A stretch of DNA of 64,000 bases from contig OZ038320.1 in the NCBI GenBank assembly GCA_964035795.1, forward strand, positions 7,524,671-7,588,670, in the 5' to 3' direction. The DNA is from Pterobdella sp. o SKG-2022. Taxonomy: Eukaryota; Annelida; Clitellata; Hirudinida; Piscicolidae. Both the position numbers and the translations under genes were made by a program. The notes beneath the pieces were generated by a model. That model was given only the letters and a program-made list of their open reading frames with translations. It did no database searches and was not told where the DNA came from. Shown piece after piece: positions 12,203 to 23,340 of this stretch. Each line of letters begins with the position of its first letter. The first letter of the stretch is position 1.

Positions 12203-13828
12203 ATTATTATCATCATCTACACAGATGCAGTTACTGAAGACATGTCTGACCGATGGCATTTATGTCAAGGCATTTGAAGATAGAATGGTTGGCTACAAAA
12301 TTTTATTTTATAAATAGTCAATAGGAGATTTATGGGCAACTTGGGTTGGTTAATGCTGGATGCATTACATTACAGGACCTGTTCAGCGTGATGGTGTGTG
12401 GACCCACTGGAACTCCTTATGAAGGCGGCATGTTCTTCTTCGATGTACGCCTTACCTCTGACTACCCACACAGCCCCCCCAAAATTCATTATTACTCATA
12501 CTGCTCTGATAGACTTAACCCTAACCTGTACGAAGATGGCAAGGTTCGTGCAGTTTGGTTTGTGTTGAAAGACATTTTTAAGTGTTTTAGTTATGAATTT
12601 TGGAACAATTTTATACTCCATAATGACAGTAAAAAATTGTCTATAAGAAATTTGATTGATTTAATGCTTAGTTTACGACTAATATTTTTCAAAACTACGA
12701 AATTGAGTTTATTTTATTATACTTTTAAGCTAGAAAAGCTTATTTTAGCCATTTCATGGGTTGTACTATTACTTGAAGGTGTGTATAAGTTTGTTGGGCA
12801 CATGGAGCGGCAAAGGTACCGAGGTTTGGAGTCAGAAACATTCGAATCTTTTGCAAGTACTTCTCTCTATACAAGGTTTTCTTCTGTGAAGTTTGAATGT
12901 TTTTTTGAATTTTTAGTGATTTTAATGCTATGTGATGAAAGAAAAGGCATACTCTTTGCGTAAATATTTAATGGGCAGAGTCGTAGAGGTGAAGCTTAGG
13001 TTATATAAGAGTCAGGGATGCGGGAAGGTGAAAATACTAGAAAAAATGGAAAAAAATGATTAAATATAAATTTAAAAAATTTATGATTGGATCATTATAA
13101 ATGAATGTTTCAATAATTTTCCATATGAATTGTTTTCAAATCTTTTATGAGTTCAAACTTATCAAACCAGGCTTAATTCTCAATCGAGAACCATATTTTA
13201 ATGAGGCTGGCTACGAAAAACAGAAGGGAGGTCAGCAAGCAGCAGAAGACAGCAGACTTTATAACGAAATGGCCATTGTGAAGCTTGTTCAGGTTTATTA
13301 AATTTATTTTTCCATTTTATGTAAATCTTTATTCATTAATCAAATCTAAGCTAATTAAATTTGAGTTTGTATACTTGATAATGTGATTTCAACTTACAAA
13401 AAGTTTTGTATTATTCAGTTAATATAGGCTTGATTTAAATCGTTCATTTAAAATATTTTCTCTATCCAGTCTAACACCAAAATTCTTTCGAACCCTTACT
13501 CCATTTTTGAAAAAGAGATCAACGAACACTTTCAAGAAACATCTAAAAGGTTTTGAAAATTTTTAATTGGTTTTCTTTTTCTATAATATACTCATTCATT
13601 CTCAGTCTTCTTTCGAGGTTACAATCATGGATAGATCCAGACCAGGTTAAATGCATTTAGTATGTTTTAACGCTTCATATATTTAACTGGATGACTAATT
13701 CGGAGCAGACTTCCGCGGTGACTCCCAGTTTCCCATTGATGCCAGTTTCAAAGGGATTTCGAATTTCACTTCAGAAAGCTTTAGACACTCTTAAGAAGGC
13801 TCTCGAAGATAAAGGATTCATACACTGA
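1702..13828 (+). CDS. UBE2O: UBE2O, hybrid E2/E3 ubiquitin-conjugating enzyme
   Basis: Large E3-independent ubiquitin-conjugating enzyme; in known animals it acts in protein quality control and ubiquitinates orphan or basic substrates. Exons: 1702-1929, 2066-2239, 2487-2578, 3751-3814, 4151-4244, 4916-4980, 5335-5432, 5706-6156, 6434-6553, 8285-8387, 8581-8692, 9099-9195, 9339-9656, 9923-10062, 10238-10904, 11052-11416, 11460-11542, 11809-11888, 12225-12287, 12376-12543, 12779-12875, 13171-13292, 13470-13549, 13606-13645, 13709-13828. These sum to 4041 nt (1346 aa; human is about 1290). Key marks are RSLMPGDVV in exon 2, GRTCVVKW in exon 11, and a C-terminal UBC fold with [19 protein letters not shown] in place of the usual HPN, then catalytic Cys in [13 protein letters not shown] (Cys codon 12782-12784). 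The start is the ATG at 1702, preceded by a non-ATG in-frame extension. The family segment ending in VMWQ, expected between 6553 and 8285, was not found. Exon 16's donor (11416 rather than 11387) is the least certain boundary. Confidence 0.93.
6854..6912. repeat. fragment of the 1305-1452 repeat family
   Basis: Reads aactagcctattaacaaaaa, then a gaatcaaacacttttattaa segment. It matches the ends of the element at 1305 but lacks the central hairpin. It lies in the UBE2O intron where an exon is missing. Confidence 0.6.
7065..7627 (-). mobile_element. 5'-truncated LINE, 3' end only
   Basis: Near-identical to the 3' end of the longer LINE at 41752-44810: both begin on the + strand with repeated atca units followed by aaatcctttttatagcccg. 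The minus strand encodes the LINE C-terminus ([20 protein letters not shown], then [11 protein letters not shown]), cut at about 7627. The ttgattgattgat tail is typical of RTE-like LINE 3' ends. It sits inside the UBE2O intron 6554-8284. Confidence 0.85.
8231..8282. repeat. (AC)n microsatellite at a splice acceptor
   Basis: An uninterrupted ac run of about 26 units ends 2-3 bases before the tag acceptor of the UBE2O exon at 8285. It replaces the usual polypyrimidine tract. Frames read through it give Val-Cys repeats that are not real protein. Confidence 0.97.
12171..12212. repeat. (ATT)n microsatellite in a UBE2O intron
   Basis: A run of tta/att units just upstream of the acceptor of the exon at 12225. 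Similar short TAT runs occur at about 4320-4346 and 6343-6367. Confidence 0.9.
13364..13443. repeat. right half of the 1305-1452 repeat family
   Basis: Contains tttgtatacttgataatgtg, then the gtattattcagttaatataggcttgatt region, matching positions 1371-1440. The left hairpin arm is absent. It lies in a UBE2O intron between exons 22 and 23. Confidence 0.7.
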
Positions 13829-13981
13829 TCTTTTTGTTTTCATTTGATCCGCTTATTAGCTTTGCTCATCTCAAGTTTAACCGCTTCACCCCACACCCAT
13901 TCACTAGTCAATTAATTTCCACTCACTTGTTGAAATCCTTCAAGGTCTTAATGTGATATGTTTATGTACATTTTCGCTAGA

Positions 13982-13987
13982 AATAAA
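13982..13987 (+). terminator. polyadenylation signal of UBE2O
   Basis: An aataaa hexamer 154 bp after the UBE2O stop codon, in an AT-rich tail before the convergent gene begins at 14137. The cleavage site is not identified. Confidence 0.6.
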
Positions 13988-14136
13988 CTTTAAATAATAA
14001 ATCCACGTTCAAATTTTTCGTTTAATAAAAATAACATTTTTGAAACTTTTATTGTTCTAGTGCAAAAAAATGAAAAATTGTATAACTTTTGATTAATTAT
14101 GCGAAAGCGTTTAAACCATTAATAACCTTAATCGTG

Positions 14137-16226
14137 TCAATTCAGAGAAGATGTTCGCCTAAATTTTTTATTTGGTGATGAACAGAAAAACTTCCACATA
14201 TCTTTGAAAGCCATAGAGATGGGAGTAGCTGTTGTAACTTTTAATTTTAAAATTTTTAAAAACTCTGAACAGCAATAACGTTTAGTTAAACTATAAACTA
14301 ACAAACCTGATTCATCGGAGCTTGAAACGTTAAAGTTTTCTTTTGGTAAATATTTGATTGAAGCCGGTGACGAATCACTTTCACTAAAGTCAATTCTATC
14401 AGGTGGCGAATATAAATCAATGCTGTGACGTTCATTGTGAGATGAATCTCGCCATGTATTATATGTATCTTCTCTGTTCTCCCACCATTCTTCATCATCA
14501 AGTCTGTCCATAAGATCTCTAAATCTTTCAAGTGACCCATAAGATTCATCTAGTTTTTCATCTTCCTCAGTTTTTTCTTCATCATCATAATCATCATAGC
14601 TATAATAAAAATCATAATCTTCATGGTTCACAAAATTTATTTTTGCTCTTTTTTTTCCTTCAATAATTTAAATTGTAATGTCATTTATTATCTTTTAGAG
14701 ACACCTTATCTATTTTACAAGTCAAGACACGTTTATTTTCAAAAACAAACTATTTTTCTCAATAAGTCAAATCTTAAAAATTAAAGTTTTATGATGTTGA
14801 CTTATCGAAAATTTTTTTTCTTTTAGAATGAATTGCTTTTTAAAACTCCATATTTTAGCGTATAAAACCAAAGTTATATATACTTTACATATTACTATCA
14901 TTGTTTTACAACGTTTAGATGTTAGCACGGAATTAATGTTTTCTAATGGCTTTACCACGCGCTGCTCTCTGAATTTTTCTCCTACTCAGGTTCACTAGCT
15001 AACCTAGAGTTTTTTATAACTTATTTGTTCTTCTGCTTTCTAACACAAAAATCTGAAAACTATTTCTGTGTCTTATCATCTTCATTTTAAGTCACCACCA
15101 TCTTAGTCTGTTTCTATACGCATCAGAACTTTGCGCTTGCTATAGAAAACAAAACGTTTTTTTCACCGACCAATAAGATTGAAGTAGATTTGAATCACAG
15201 ACGAATTTTTGAGAAATTAAGACCAATTTAAAACAATAAATAATATTAGTTATTTTTAAAATATTAATGAAAACAAAACCAAAAAATGCTTTCTTAGCGG
15301 ACAAATAGCAAATTAAAAAATCCGCTTCAAACCTATTGGTCAGAGAAAAATACGTTTTTTTTTATATCTAGCGTGAACTTTTTGTTATGCAAAAAGTACC
15401 GATACAAAGAGAAAAAAATGACTAATTAAACAGCAAATTATTTGCTTACTTTGTCGTTTCTTTAAATATCTTTTACGATTAGCACCATTTTTACTGTTTT
15501 GGCTGGTCAAAGGGTTTGGAAAATAGATTGTATAAGCCAATTCGATATCATCATTTAATGTATGCCTGAATTTGTACAAATTTATTTGATTTATTAAATA
15601 AAAATCTTCAAAGATCACTCAACTAACCAATTTTTTGATTTTTTGTTCCTACTTTTTTTATTCTTATTTTGAGTATTTATTTTGTTTTTTTCAATATTAT
15701 CTCGAATTGAATTGAGGTTTATGAACTTTTTATCCTTTTTTTCGCAAGAGTTTCTTGACAAAACTGCAACATCAGTAACGTAATACCTGAAACAGTTTTT
15801 GCTACACTTTCCTTCAAGTAACTGTTTTTAGTTTTATAAAATTCTAAAAATCCATTTATTAATTGTAAAGATTACACATCAAATACAAGATTTATTGAAA
15901 TAACTTACATTAAAGATAAGACCTAGATTCATATTTCTTTTAGTTTGTTGATATTCAAAAAGTTTTGAAAGTTCACATATAACTTTATTACAATATGTAG
16001 CATTGTCGAAAACGTTATCCATTGGCATATTATCAAGAATTTCCCATCTCCGTTTCTTATTCAGGCTATAGGGAAGGTCTGTTGTCTGCATTAGTAGAAT
16101 GTCGTTTCTATCAAAGTTTTTACAAATATTTTTAATAATTATAAAGCGGTTGTTTCGGCTTCGTAATCTATTAATTTCATTTTTACGAATGGTGCCTCCT
16201 GTTACAACTCCAAATTTTCCATGCAT
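14137..16226 (-). CDS. unrecognised protein, tandem paralog A (368 aa)
   Basis: I do not recognise the family. Exons on the minus strand: 16226-15909, 15821-15628, 15565-15450, 14657-14307, 14264-14137 (1107 nt, intron phases 0, 2, 1, 1). Exon 1 starts MHGKFGVVTG and carries DLPYSLNK at residues 50-57 followed by RRWEIL. Exon 3 has DDIELAYTIYFPNP, then a basic patch (YLKKRQ joined to RKKRAK) that could be a nuclear localisation signal. Exon 4 is very acidic (DYDFYYSYDDYDDEE, DDEEWWENRED) and ends SSSDESG. No signal peptide or membrane span is evident. About 40 of the first 68 residues match paralog B without gaps, and both exon 1s are 318 nt. Intact frames, shared intron phases and conserved splice sites argue for a real expressed gene. 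Any nuclear role is only inferred from the basic and acidic tracts. Confidence 0.75.
15151..15366. repeat. MITE-like inverted-repeat element
   Basis: The left end, aaaacgtttttttcaccgac with caataagattgaag, is matched in reverse complement by the right end (cttcaaacctattggtcaga, then gaaaaatacgttttt) about 160 bp away. This gives imperfect terminal inverted repeats of about 35 bp around a non-coding AT-rich core. The element lies in the intron between exons 3 and 4 of paralog A. A partial copy is at 729-848. Confidence 0.7.
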
Positions 16227-16801
16227 ATTTACAATTATTTATTTTATTTAGTTATAAATTTTTTTTAAAGGTCACGGAGGTTAAACTTCAAAAACTTCAA
16301 TGAGTTGAAACGTATTGCGCAATTTATCACTAATATTTGTAACGCCAATTAAATTAAATGGGACAAGTTGTGGCCAATTGGGTGCCTAAAAATTCATCAA
16401 AACTATCTTTGGGTCAAACTTCGAGAAGGTTCAACTAAAAATACTTAAATTTTTAAATCTTTGGAGTATTATCAATAAAACACAAAATTTTTCTTGAAGA
16501 ATATTTATCTTGTGGTATTTTTTACCTACCAATAATTATTGCTAATGTTTAGCTAGAGAAGGAAAATATAGATCAAATGATGAAGTAAAATAGCCTGACA
16601 TAAATAGCTTAAATTTTATGTTAACTTGCCCAGATCATGAAAAAAATATACAATCACTCATGTTTATAATTTATAAATAAATAAAAAAACTAATTTGTTT
16701 TATTTTATTTCAAAAGTCTTCGTATTATAGGTTTCAAGCTTACAAATTTATCTAATTCAACAGTTTTTAATAGAAAAAAAAACGAGGCAAAAGTTTTAAC
16801 A

Positions 16802-18410
16802 TCAAGTCATGGATTCATTTTGGTATTTTTGTTTTCTGTATTTTTTGCTTCGTTTTGGTTTAGTGGTCAAGTAGTCAAACAAACAGAATTTTTCTTCTTT
16901 TCGTGTTTGGTTGGCATCGTTATTTATGGTGATATTTTCTGAAAATTTGATTTTTGATAAAACTAAAAATCATATTAGTTCCTCATAATATTTTATAAAA
17001 AATGTAACTTTTTAGTGAAATCTTAATGTACTTTTAAGCAATGTCAATAATCATTAACGTCGATAGTATTAAAAAAATTTAGTATATTTATTAGCATAAA
17101 ATGCTAATAAATATACTACGTTGGTAAGGTTATACTTATCGAAAAATCTAGCTATTTTTTTTTGTTAATAAATGTACTAAATTTTTCTCATATTATCGAC
17201 GTTAATGATTATTGATATTTCATAAGAAAATGTAACAAAAAATTATGAAATTTTTTACTTACCAAATTCATCAGAGCTCTCAATTATATATTCAAATTCA
17301 TCAAGATCATTAGGCGTCACAACGCACCAATCACTTTCGTCAGCTTTCAAGTCTATATTCTGCTCTATGAAATTTTCATCTTCACAGTAATATTCTTCAT
17401 CATAATTCTCATAATCTAAAGGACATACTTTTACTCTTTTTTTTTCTTTAAAAATGCAATTAATTTATTTTAATTAAATTTTTTCTTCATCAAGAAAAGA
17501 TATATCTTTGAAAGAATGAAAAGACTTTAAAAATTGTTTGTACTAACTTTGGCGTTTCTTGAAAAACTTCCTATAGTTGACGCCATATTTTGTGTTGAGA
17601 CTTCTCATAATATTTGGCCAATAAATTGTATAATCCAATTCAACATCATTATTTTGTGGTTCACTGCAAGAATACATAAATTATAATGAAAAGATTCTAT
17701 TGAAGAATTTTAATTATCATCATTATATACATTTAGAAAAAATATTGGACAAAAAATGTGAATAATGTAAAATTTTACTCACTAGTGTTTGGAATTTTTT
17801 GATTTCCTTTTCTGCCTTTTTTCTTTGATATTTTTTGCAGCCAATAACTTGAAATGAGTTTCTTCAAGCTCATTTTTTATTCTTGACATCATTATATGGC
17901 AGTTAAGCTTTGTGTCCCATGAGCTTTGTGCAAGCATTCCATTAATTACATGGTAGTTGTGAAACTTAAAGCAAATATTCCAATATTGTCCTTCTTGTAA
18001 CTGTTTAATGATGTTTTAATTACTGAAATTAAACTTAAAAAATTTGTTGAACAATATGAAAGTTTACAAAAAATTCATCAAAAAAAGTATACCTTAACAG
18101 CAAGGTTAACATTAATCTTTCCTTGAAACTTTTCATAACCATCAAGTCTCAAAAATTCAAGCAGTCGTTCTTTGTTGTAAAAAAAATTGTTTTTAGCACT
18201 TTTCACAGGCATTTGTTCAAGGATTTCCCACCTTCTTTGTTTATTCAGACTATATGGCAGATCGATGAATCTCATGAACATAACGTCATTTTCATGATAA
18301 TTTTTACAAGAATTCATAACGATTTGAAATCGGTTGTTTTCTCTTCGATATCTATCAATATCGTATCTACGCAAAGTACTTCCAGTTACAAGTCCAAATT
18401 TTTCGGGCAT
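16802..18410 (-). CDS. unrecognised protein, tandem paralog B (323 aa)
   Basis: Second member of the unrecognised pair. Exons on the minus strand: 18410-18093, 18000-17783, 17663-17548, 17445-17263, 16938-16802 (972 nt, phases 0, 2, 1, 1, as in paralog A). It begins MPEKFGLVTG, with DLPYSLNKQRRWEIL at residues 50-64. Exon 2 (GQYWNICFKFHNYHVINGM, then a Lys/Arg-rich helix) is longer than its counterpart in A. Exon 3 (DVELDYTIYWPN, exactly 116 nt in both) runs into a KKRQKKKRVK basic patch. Exon 4 is acidic (DYENYDEEYYCEDE) and ends ESSDEF. The last exon is basic and does not align with that of A. The in-frame GTG-initiated extension upstream is not needed because an ATG at 18410 aligns with the start of A. 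A fold-back repeat occupies the last intron. Confidence 0.75.
17041..17218. repeat. nested fold-back (MITE-like) element
   Basis: Bases 17041-17065 are reverse-complementary to 17194-17218 with one mismatch, and weaker pairing continues inward for about 30 bp. Inside lies a second perfect inverted repeat: 17081-17096 pairs with 17102-17117 around a 5-nt spacer. No ORF. It is in the last intron of paralog B. Confidence 0.85.
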
Positions 18411-18796
18411 TGTGAAATAAATTTGCAACTCGTTCACTTATTTCAGATTTAATACAATGAATTGGAGAAAGTTGAGAGTAGTTAAGTAACTGTTGGAATC
18501 AGCTGTGTTAGACTTATATAGAAAGGTTATTGCGTAATATCTTTAATATTGTACTCACTTTTCACCAAATTTCAGCAAACTCGAGATTTTGCTAAATTTC
18601 TTTATTAATTTTAAAAATAGTTGAACATAGTATTTTTAAGTAATATAATTATATTATTTCATTTCAAGTACTTGAAAACATTTCTGTAAAATAATTTATT
18701 CTAATTTTCAAAATGATTAATTTAAAAAAAAATCTATAGTTAATTACATAAACCAAAATTAATATTGAAGTATATAAAAAATAAACAATTGAAATA

Positions 18797-18866
18797 ATGT
18801 CCAAGAAGTTACAGAAGGAATTAATGAAAGAAACTGACAAACGGCGGAAACAGAAGACGATGACTG
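18797..18866 (+). other. possible orphan 5' coding exon
   Basis: An ATG-initiated segment encodes MSKKLQKELMKETDKRRKQ followed by KTMTG and ends at a good donor (gtaagaatg). It is GC-richer than its surroundings and lies 387 bp upstream of paralog B on the opposite strand, so a divergent promoter is conceivable. I could not find a following exon in the transposon-rich DNA downstream. It may be the first exon of a gene with long introns, a relic, or chance. Confidence 0.3.
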
Positions 18867-20017
18867 GTAAGAATGAACTTACTCATATAATTTGAGTTCT
18901 TTTTGATGAACTAGCCTGTAAATTTGTAGGTGAATCACGTTCTAAACTATTAAAATCGTTTGAATTTATAGTTTAATTCAAACTAAGTACAGTAAAATTT
19001 TTGCAATCAAAAGTAGGTCTTAGAAGTTACACTTTCATCTTTTATTCAATAATTATTTTTAAAAAGTTTTTACAAATCAAGTGTTAAATATAACATGAGT
19101 AATTATTAGTTACAGATTTTTTTTTAAATTGAAAAATGATAAAACAACGTTGAACTTTTGATTTGCTTATTTGAAATGTTTAAAAAAAGCAGAAAAAATA
19201 ACGTTAGATTAATAAACATATTGTTGATAGACGATAAAGTTTCTTTAGGTTCTAAAGTATTAATTCTAAAAGAAACGAATATAAACAAATTGAATAGCAG
19301 AAAATGCAAGGATTTTTTTCCTATTTCTAATTACTCCTTTTTTTTCATTCAAAGGAAATATCTTCATTTAATTATGTGGCAGTGATAGAAAATAAAAATG
19401 CAAAAATCTTCAGCGAGCTATAAAAATGAGTAATGAGCGCTATAATGTTGGAAATGAATGATGCTACATATATAACGAAAATTTAAATACTGATCAACAA
19501 TAAACGTATTAGTGTTCTTTTAACTAGTAAAAAAATGTCAAGTTAAAAAAACATTCATATAATTAAATTTTAATATCAGACACTGGCTGAACTGGTGCTT
19601 TAGAAAAATACATGATCAAGAGATGTTGTGTTCACCATCAAATGAAACTCATATGAAATCTTCATTCGACCATCACAAATGCAGAAGATCTGCCTCTTGT
19701 TGTGACAGGACCATCCTTGAAATAGTTTCGGAATTGTTTCTTCCTATGAACTCTTGACAAAGCCGTCTTCAACGTTTCTCCCACTTCCTTACAATGATGG
19801 TGGTCTGAGTGATGAAAAATTGAAACAAACATTAATAAGTTTGTAATTGGGTTAACAAAAAAAAATTGAAGAGTTCTATGAATAAACAAAAACCGAATTT
19901 AAACAATGAATATATAAAAGCATATTCTAAAAACCCTTCAAGTTTGTTGTTTTTATGTTTGAAGTGAATTTAATTTTTGTTGAGATTGTTCTTGAAAACC
20001 GTTTAAAACTCAAGCAT
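18867..20017. other. gene-poor AT-rich stretch
   Basis: Only short ORFs without family resemblance, low-complexity A/T runs and stop-rich frames. I see no supported gene or RNA. Confidence 0.5.
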
Positions 20018-20935
20018 CAAAATATAGGATTTTTCGACCCCTTTTCAAATCTTTGGAATCAATTTTTAAAACTTTGCAATCCTTTTTTAAATGTTTGCAA
20101 TCACTTTTTAAATATTTTTGATAAACTGAAAAAAAATAATTGTAATAAAAAACATGAAAAATCTTGAAGATATTTCAAAAAATTTTTGTTAGTTGTCTCC
20201 ACGATTTTTGGCATATTTTACTCTCTTCTCTTTTGAATACCACAGTTCCTTTTCTCTGAAACCATTGTCAAGAGCTTCAAAGTATAGTGGTACTTTCGAA
20301 GTGCCCGGTCGATTGTGCTGAGAGAAACTGTAATCATATGTTCATTTTGAATCCATTCTTTAAGCTCCTTTAAAGTTTTCGTGCAGTCTGTATCAACGTG
20401 CTGCAAAAGTGACTTTTTCACTTCTGCAGGAAGTTTGGATTTTTTGTCACCTTCCATTTAAGCCTTAGTAGTTTTACCGGTTTTTAAAAAAACTTTTTAT
20501 AATGGCGTTAACAGCATGAAACTAATTTCTTTTATAGAATTGACATCGAGCGATTTCTAAATTATTCTCTTCCTATTATCATCAGAAACTTTGTGGTTCA
20601 ATCTCAGCCATGACAAAACTTTAAACTTTAAGTAGAGATATCTACAATTACTAGCTTGAAAAGCGAAACAGAATGGAAGCGCGAATTAGATATAAAATAT
20701 ATATTCAAAAAAACATATAAAACATGAAAGTTCAAATTTATTTGTTATATATGAAAAGTTTATAAATGTTTCTAATTTTTAAAAAATTTTATACTCCAAA
20801 TTTTTGAATTATTTTTGAATTTTAAAAAATATTTTTTGAGTTTTTTTTATAAAAATACTTTTTATAGTTTATTGCAAAGATTTAAAAAGTGATTTCAAAG
20901 ATTTAAAAAGTAATCGAAAAACCCTATAAATTTTT
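20018..20935 (-). mobile_element. short Tc1/IS630-like DNA transposon with repeat-rich inverted ends
   Basis: The left end (aaaatataggatttttcga from about 20018) and the right end, read in reverse complement from 20935 (aaaatttatagggtttttcg), are inverted repeats. The similarity continues through a 21-bp motif (aatcaatttttaaaactttgc and variants) repeated about three times on the left and twice on the right. A transposase HTH fragment on the minus strand lies between them. The element is about 0.9 kb, too short for a full transposase, so it is non-autonomous or internally deleted. Confidence 0.7.
20218..20457 (-). pseudogene. Tc1/IS630-family transposase N-terminal fragment
   Basis: A 79-residue frame contains KSKLPAEVKKSLLQHVDTDC, then TKTLKELKEWIQNE and VSLSTIDRALRKYHYTLK. 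This is the second helix-turn-helix of a Tc1/mariner or IS630-type transposase, including the linker (TLKLLTMVSEKRN) that normally leads to the DDE domain. No DDE catalytic domain follows before a stop. It is related to the ORF at 25026-25448. Confidence 0.75.
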
Positions 20936-22479
20936 AGAAACAACGAATATTACACAAAAGCAGACCTAAAACACATCGGTCTATATTCAAAGACCGAAAC
21001 GTCGCAAACTTTTGTAATTTTTGGGCTATGATATTAACAATGAATCTTTTATATAATAACTTATAAATAGGCTTCATAAATTATTTGATGAAACTCTTCT
21101 TTTTTATTTTCATAAACAATATACTTATTTATTGAAACACAAGTAGTTAAACAGACCACTCAAAAAGATTTACTGAGCTTTATAGTTTAATATTTGATCA
21201 TAATATAGAATGAGTAACATTTATTTATAGTACGACCCCATCAAATGAAGTTTATGGCGTGAAGCATATCTATTGGAGTGAAAAAGGGTGAAAATTTTTT
21301 GGTTTCACTGTTTTCATGAATAGTAAAAAAATTTTTGAAAATCAATTAATTATTTTGAAATCAATCATGCTACAAGTATTTCAGTTAATTTTTTTTATAT
21401 TTCCAAGATTCCTCTCTTCTGAGCTTCAAAAAGCATATTAAATAAATGAGATGCAAGGGTGAACATAGATGTTCTTGTATTGTGACAAGTTCTTGATAAC
21501 GTGACGGCTGCAAGTGTTTTATGTATCTTTTCAACTTATCAACGTCGCCATCAAAGTTTCAAGAAAAATTTTAATTTCTTACTTACTACTTGACATCAAT
21601 ATTTCTTTTAATATTGTCTAATCATAAAGTTTGTACCTACTGTTTTTGATATCGCTTAAAGCCAAAGTGCCAACATATTTTTCTCAACCAAGTTCTGAAA
21701 CATTAGGAATTCCTGAATAGTTCAAATAAATATTTTTTTTACATATCATTACACGGAAAATTTTGACAAATGACTTGAAAACTGACATTAGATTTTTTAT
21801 TGCAAAATGAGATTCGAAATTTTTGATAAATTTCCACGAAGGGACCTTCAAACAATGGAAGCTACTTTAAGAAATGGATTCATTCATTTATATAAAACTT
21901 CATAAGAATTAAATCACTAAAAAATTAAATTCTCATCAGATTTTCAAAATTTTTTCCCAAATACAAACTAAAAAAATAAACAAATTAATTTTAAAAATTT
22001 TGTATTAAAATTTTCCTAGTCGCAAATGAATGATGTTGCTTCAAAATCAGCCACAATGAAGTGACAACGAAATTATATGATAAATAAAAATAACCTGGTT
22101 TTCCCTAGTAACCCATCAACTGTTCTGTTAGCAAAAGCCATGAAGTACCAAAGGTAGCAGATTCTTCGATGAAACAATCATGGTAGTCTTGCATTCTGAG
22201 CCGCTAAGATACCTCAATTACCTGTTGAACAAAAAAAATCGTCACTGTTTGCCAGAGAAAGGTGATTGAACGTTCCCAGATAAGCTTTCGACTAATTTAA
22301 ACTTTTTCAATAAATTTTCAAATATTTTCGATAAATTATGAACAAAAAATATGAAAAACCCCAAAAAGGTTCATACAAATAAAATTAAAAAAAAATGTAA
22401 TAGTTTTAAAAATAAAATAAAAACATAGTATTGAAATGGACTTGAATGCTACAAATACCTCTGCCATCACAGGTTTCAG
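20936..22479. other. gene-poor AT-rich stretch
   Basis: No frame resembles a gene. A segment near 22290-22370 resembles part of the inner end of the 20018 transposon (an aaatattttcgataaa stretch followed by atatgaaaaaccc) and may be a solo end fragment. Nothing else is recognised. Confidence 0.4.
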
Positions 22480-23340
22480 CAGGATGTTTCTTGTCTCCTC
22501 AAAAATTTGACTCATAATTATTTCTTAGCATATGTCTTATATAAACATATATGTGTGTTGTTGGCAGACTTTGTCAAATATTACCATGCCAGGATTAACT
22601 CAAAACTGAGGGTTTGAAGATCGTTTTATCCGACTATCTCAGAAAAAGTGCAAGCTTGTAAAAGTTACCATCGTCTCGTGTAAGAAAGGATACACCAATG
22701 TCTTTGTCTAAACTGATTGAAAAACATAGAAAAAGTACAAGCCAAACAGAATTGGAGCATGTACACAGCCTTGTTTAACCCCTTTTTTTGATAAGAAATG
22801 CCTTGAAATCTAGTCATCAAACTGAACTAAGGCTTGCATGCCATCAAGAAATGAACGTATCAATATAAGAGGGTTGAAGGACAACAATATTTCAGAAGAA
22901 CAGTATATAGAGATTTTCGATCAACTAGATCAAGCGCCTTGGTAAAATCTACAAACGCTATATACAGGGGTACTCTGCTCACGCCATTTCTCTTGTAATT
23001 GACGGATACTAAAAATTAAAATCAGTTATAGACCTTCGCTCACGAAAACCACATTGAAATTTTGGGCAAACTTGATCAGCTAACCTTTGAAGCCGCTTAA
23101 AGATTATTTTAGCCAAAACTTTCCCAGTGACTTCTAAAGCGAAATTCCACGGTAGTTGTTACAGTCACCTCTATCGCCTTTATTTTTGTACAAGGTGGTT
23201 ATTTTAGTATCCTTAAACTGCTGTGGTACTGGAGTGGACAACCAGTATCTATTCATTAGTTGATGAAAATGTGTGGTTGAAAGACCTAACCCAGCTTGTA
23301 AAAGTTCGGCCGAAATCACATTTATATATAAACGTATATA
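22480..23340 (-). mobile_element. degenerate LINE reverse transcriptase fragment
   Basis: Minus-strand frames, broken by stops and shifts, read as non-LTR reverse transcriptase: VPQQFKDTKITTLYKNKGDR, then NNYRGISL (23134-23319), followed by KVLAKIIFKRLQRLADQVCP, CGFRERRS and a VYIAFVDFTKALD catalytic-motif remnant, then KKGVKQGC. The endonuclease and C-terminus are missing. It is unrelated in detail to the LINE at 41752. Confidence 0.85.

Noticed and set aside
12346..12963. 205-codon + strand ORF
   Set aside because: Only its first part is the UBE2O exon 12376-12543; the rest is intron read-through. The true next exon (12779-12875) is in another frame, where the catalytic Cys motif appears.
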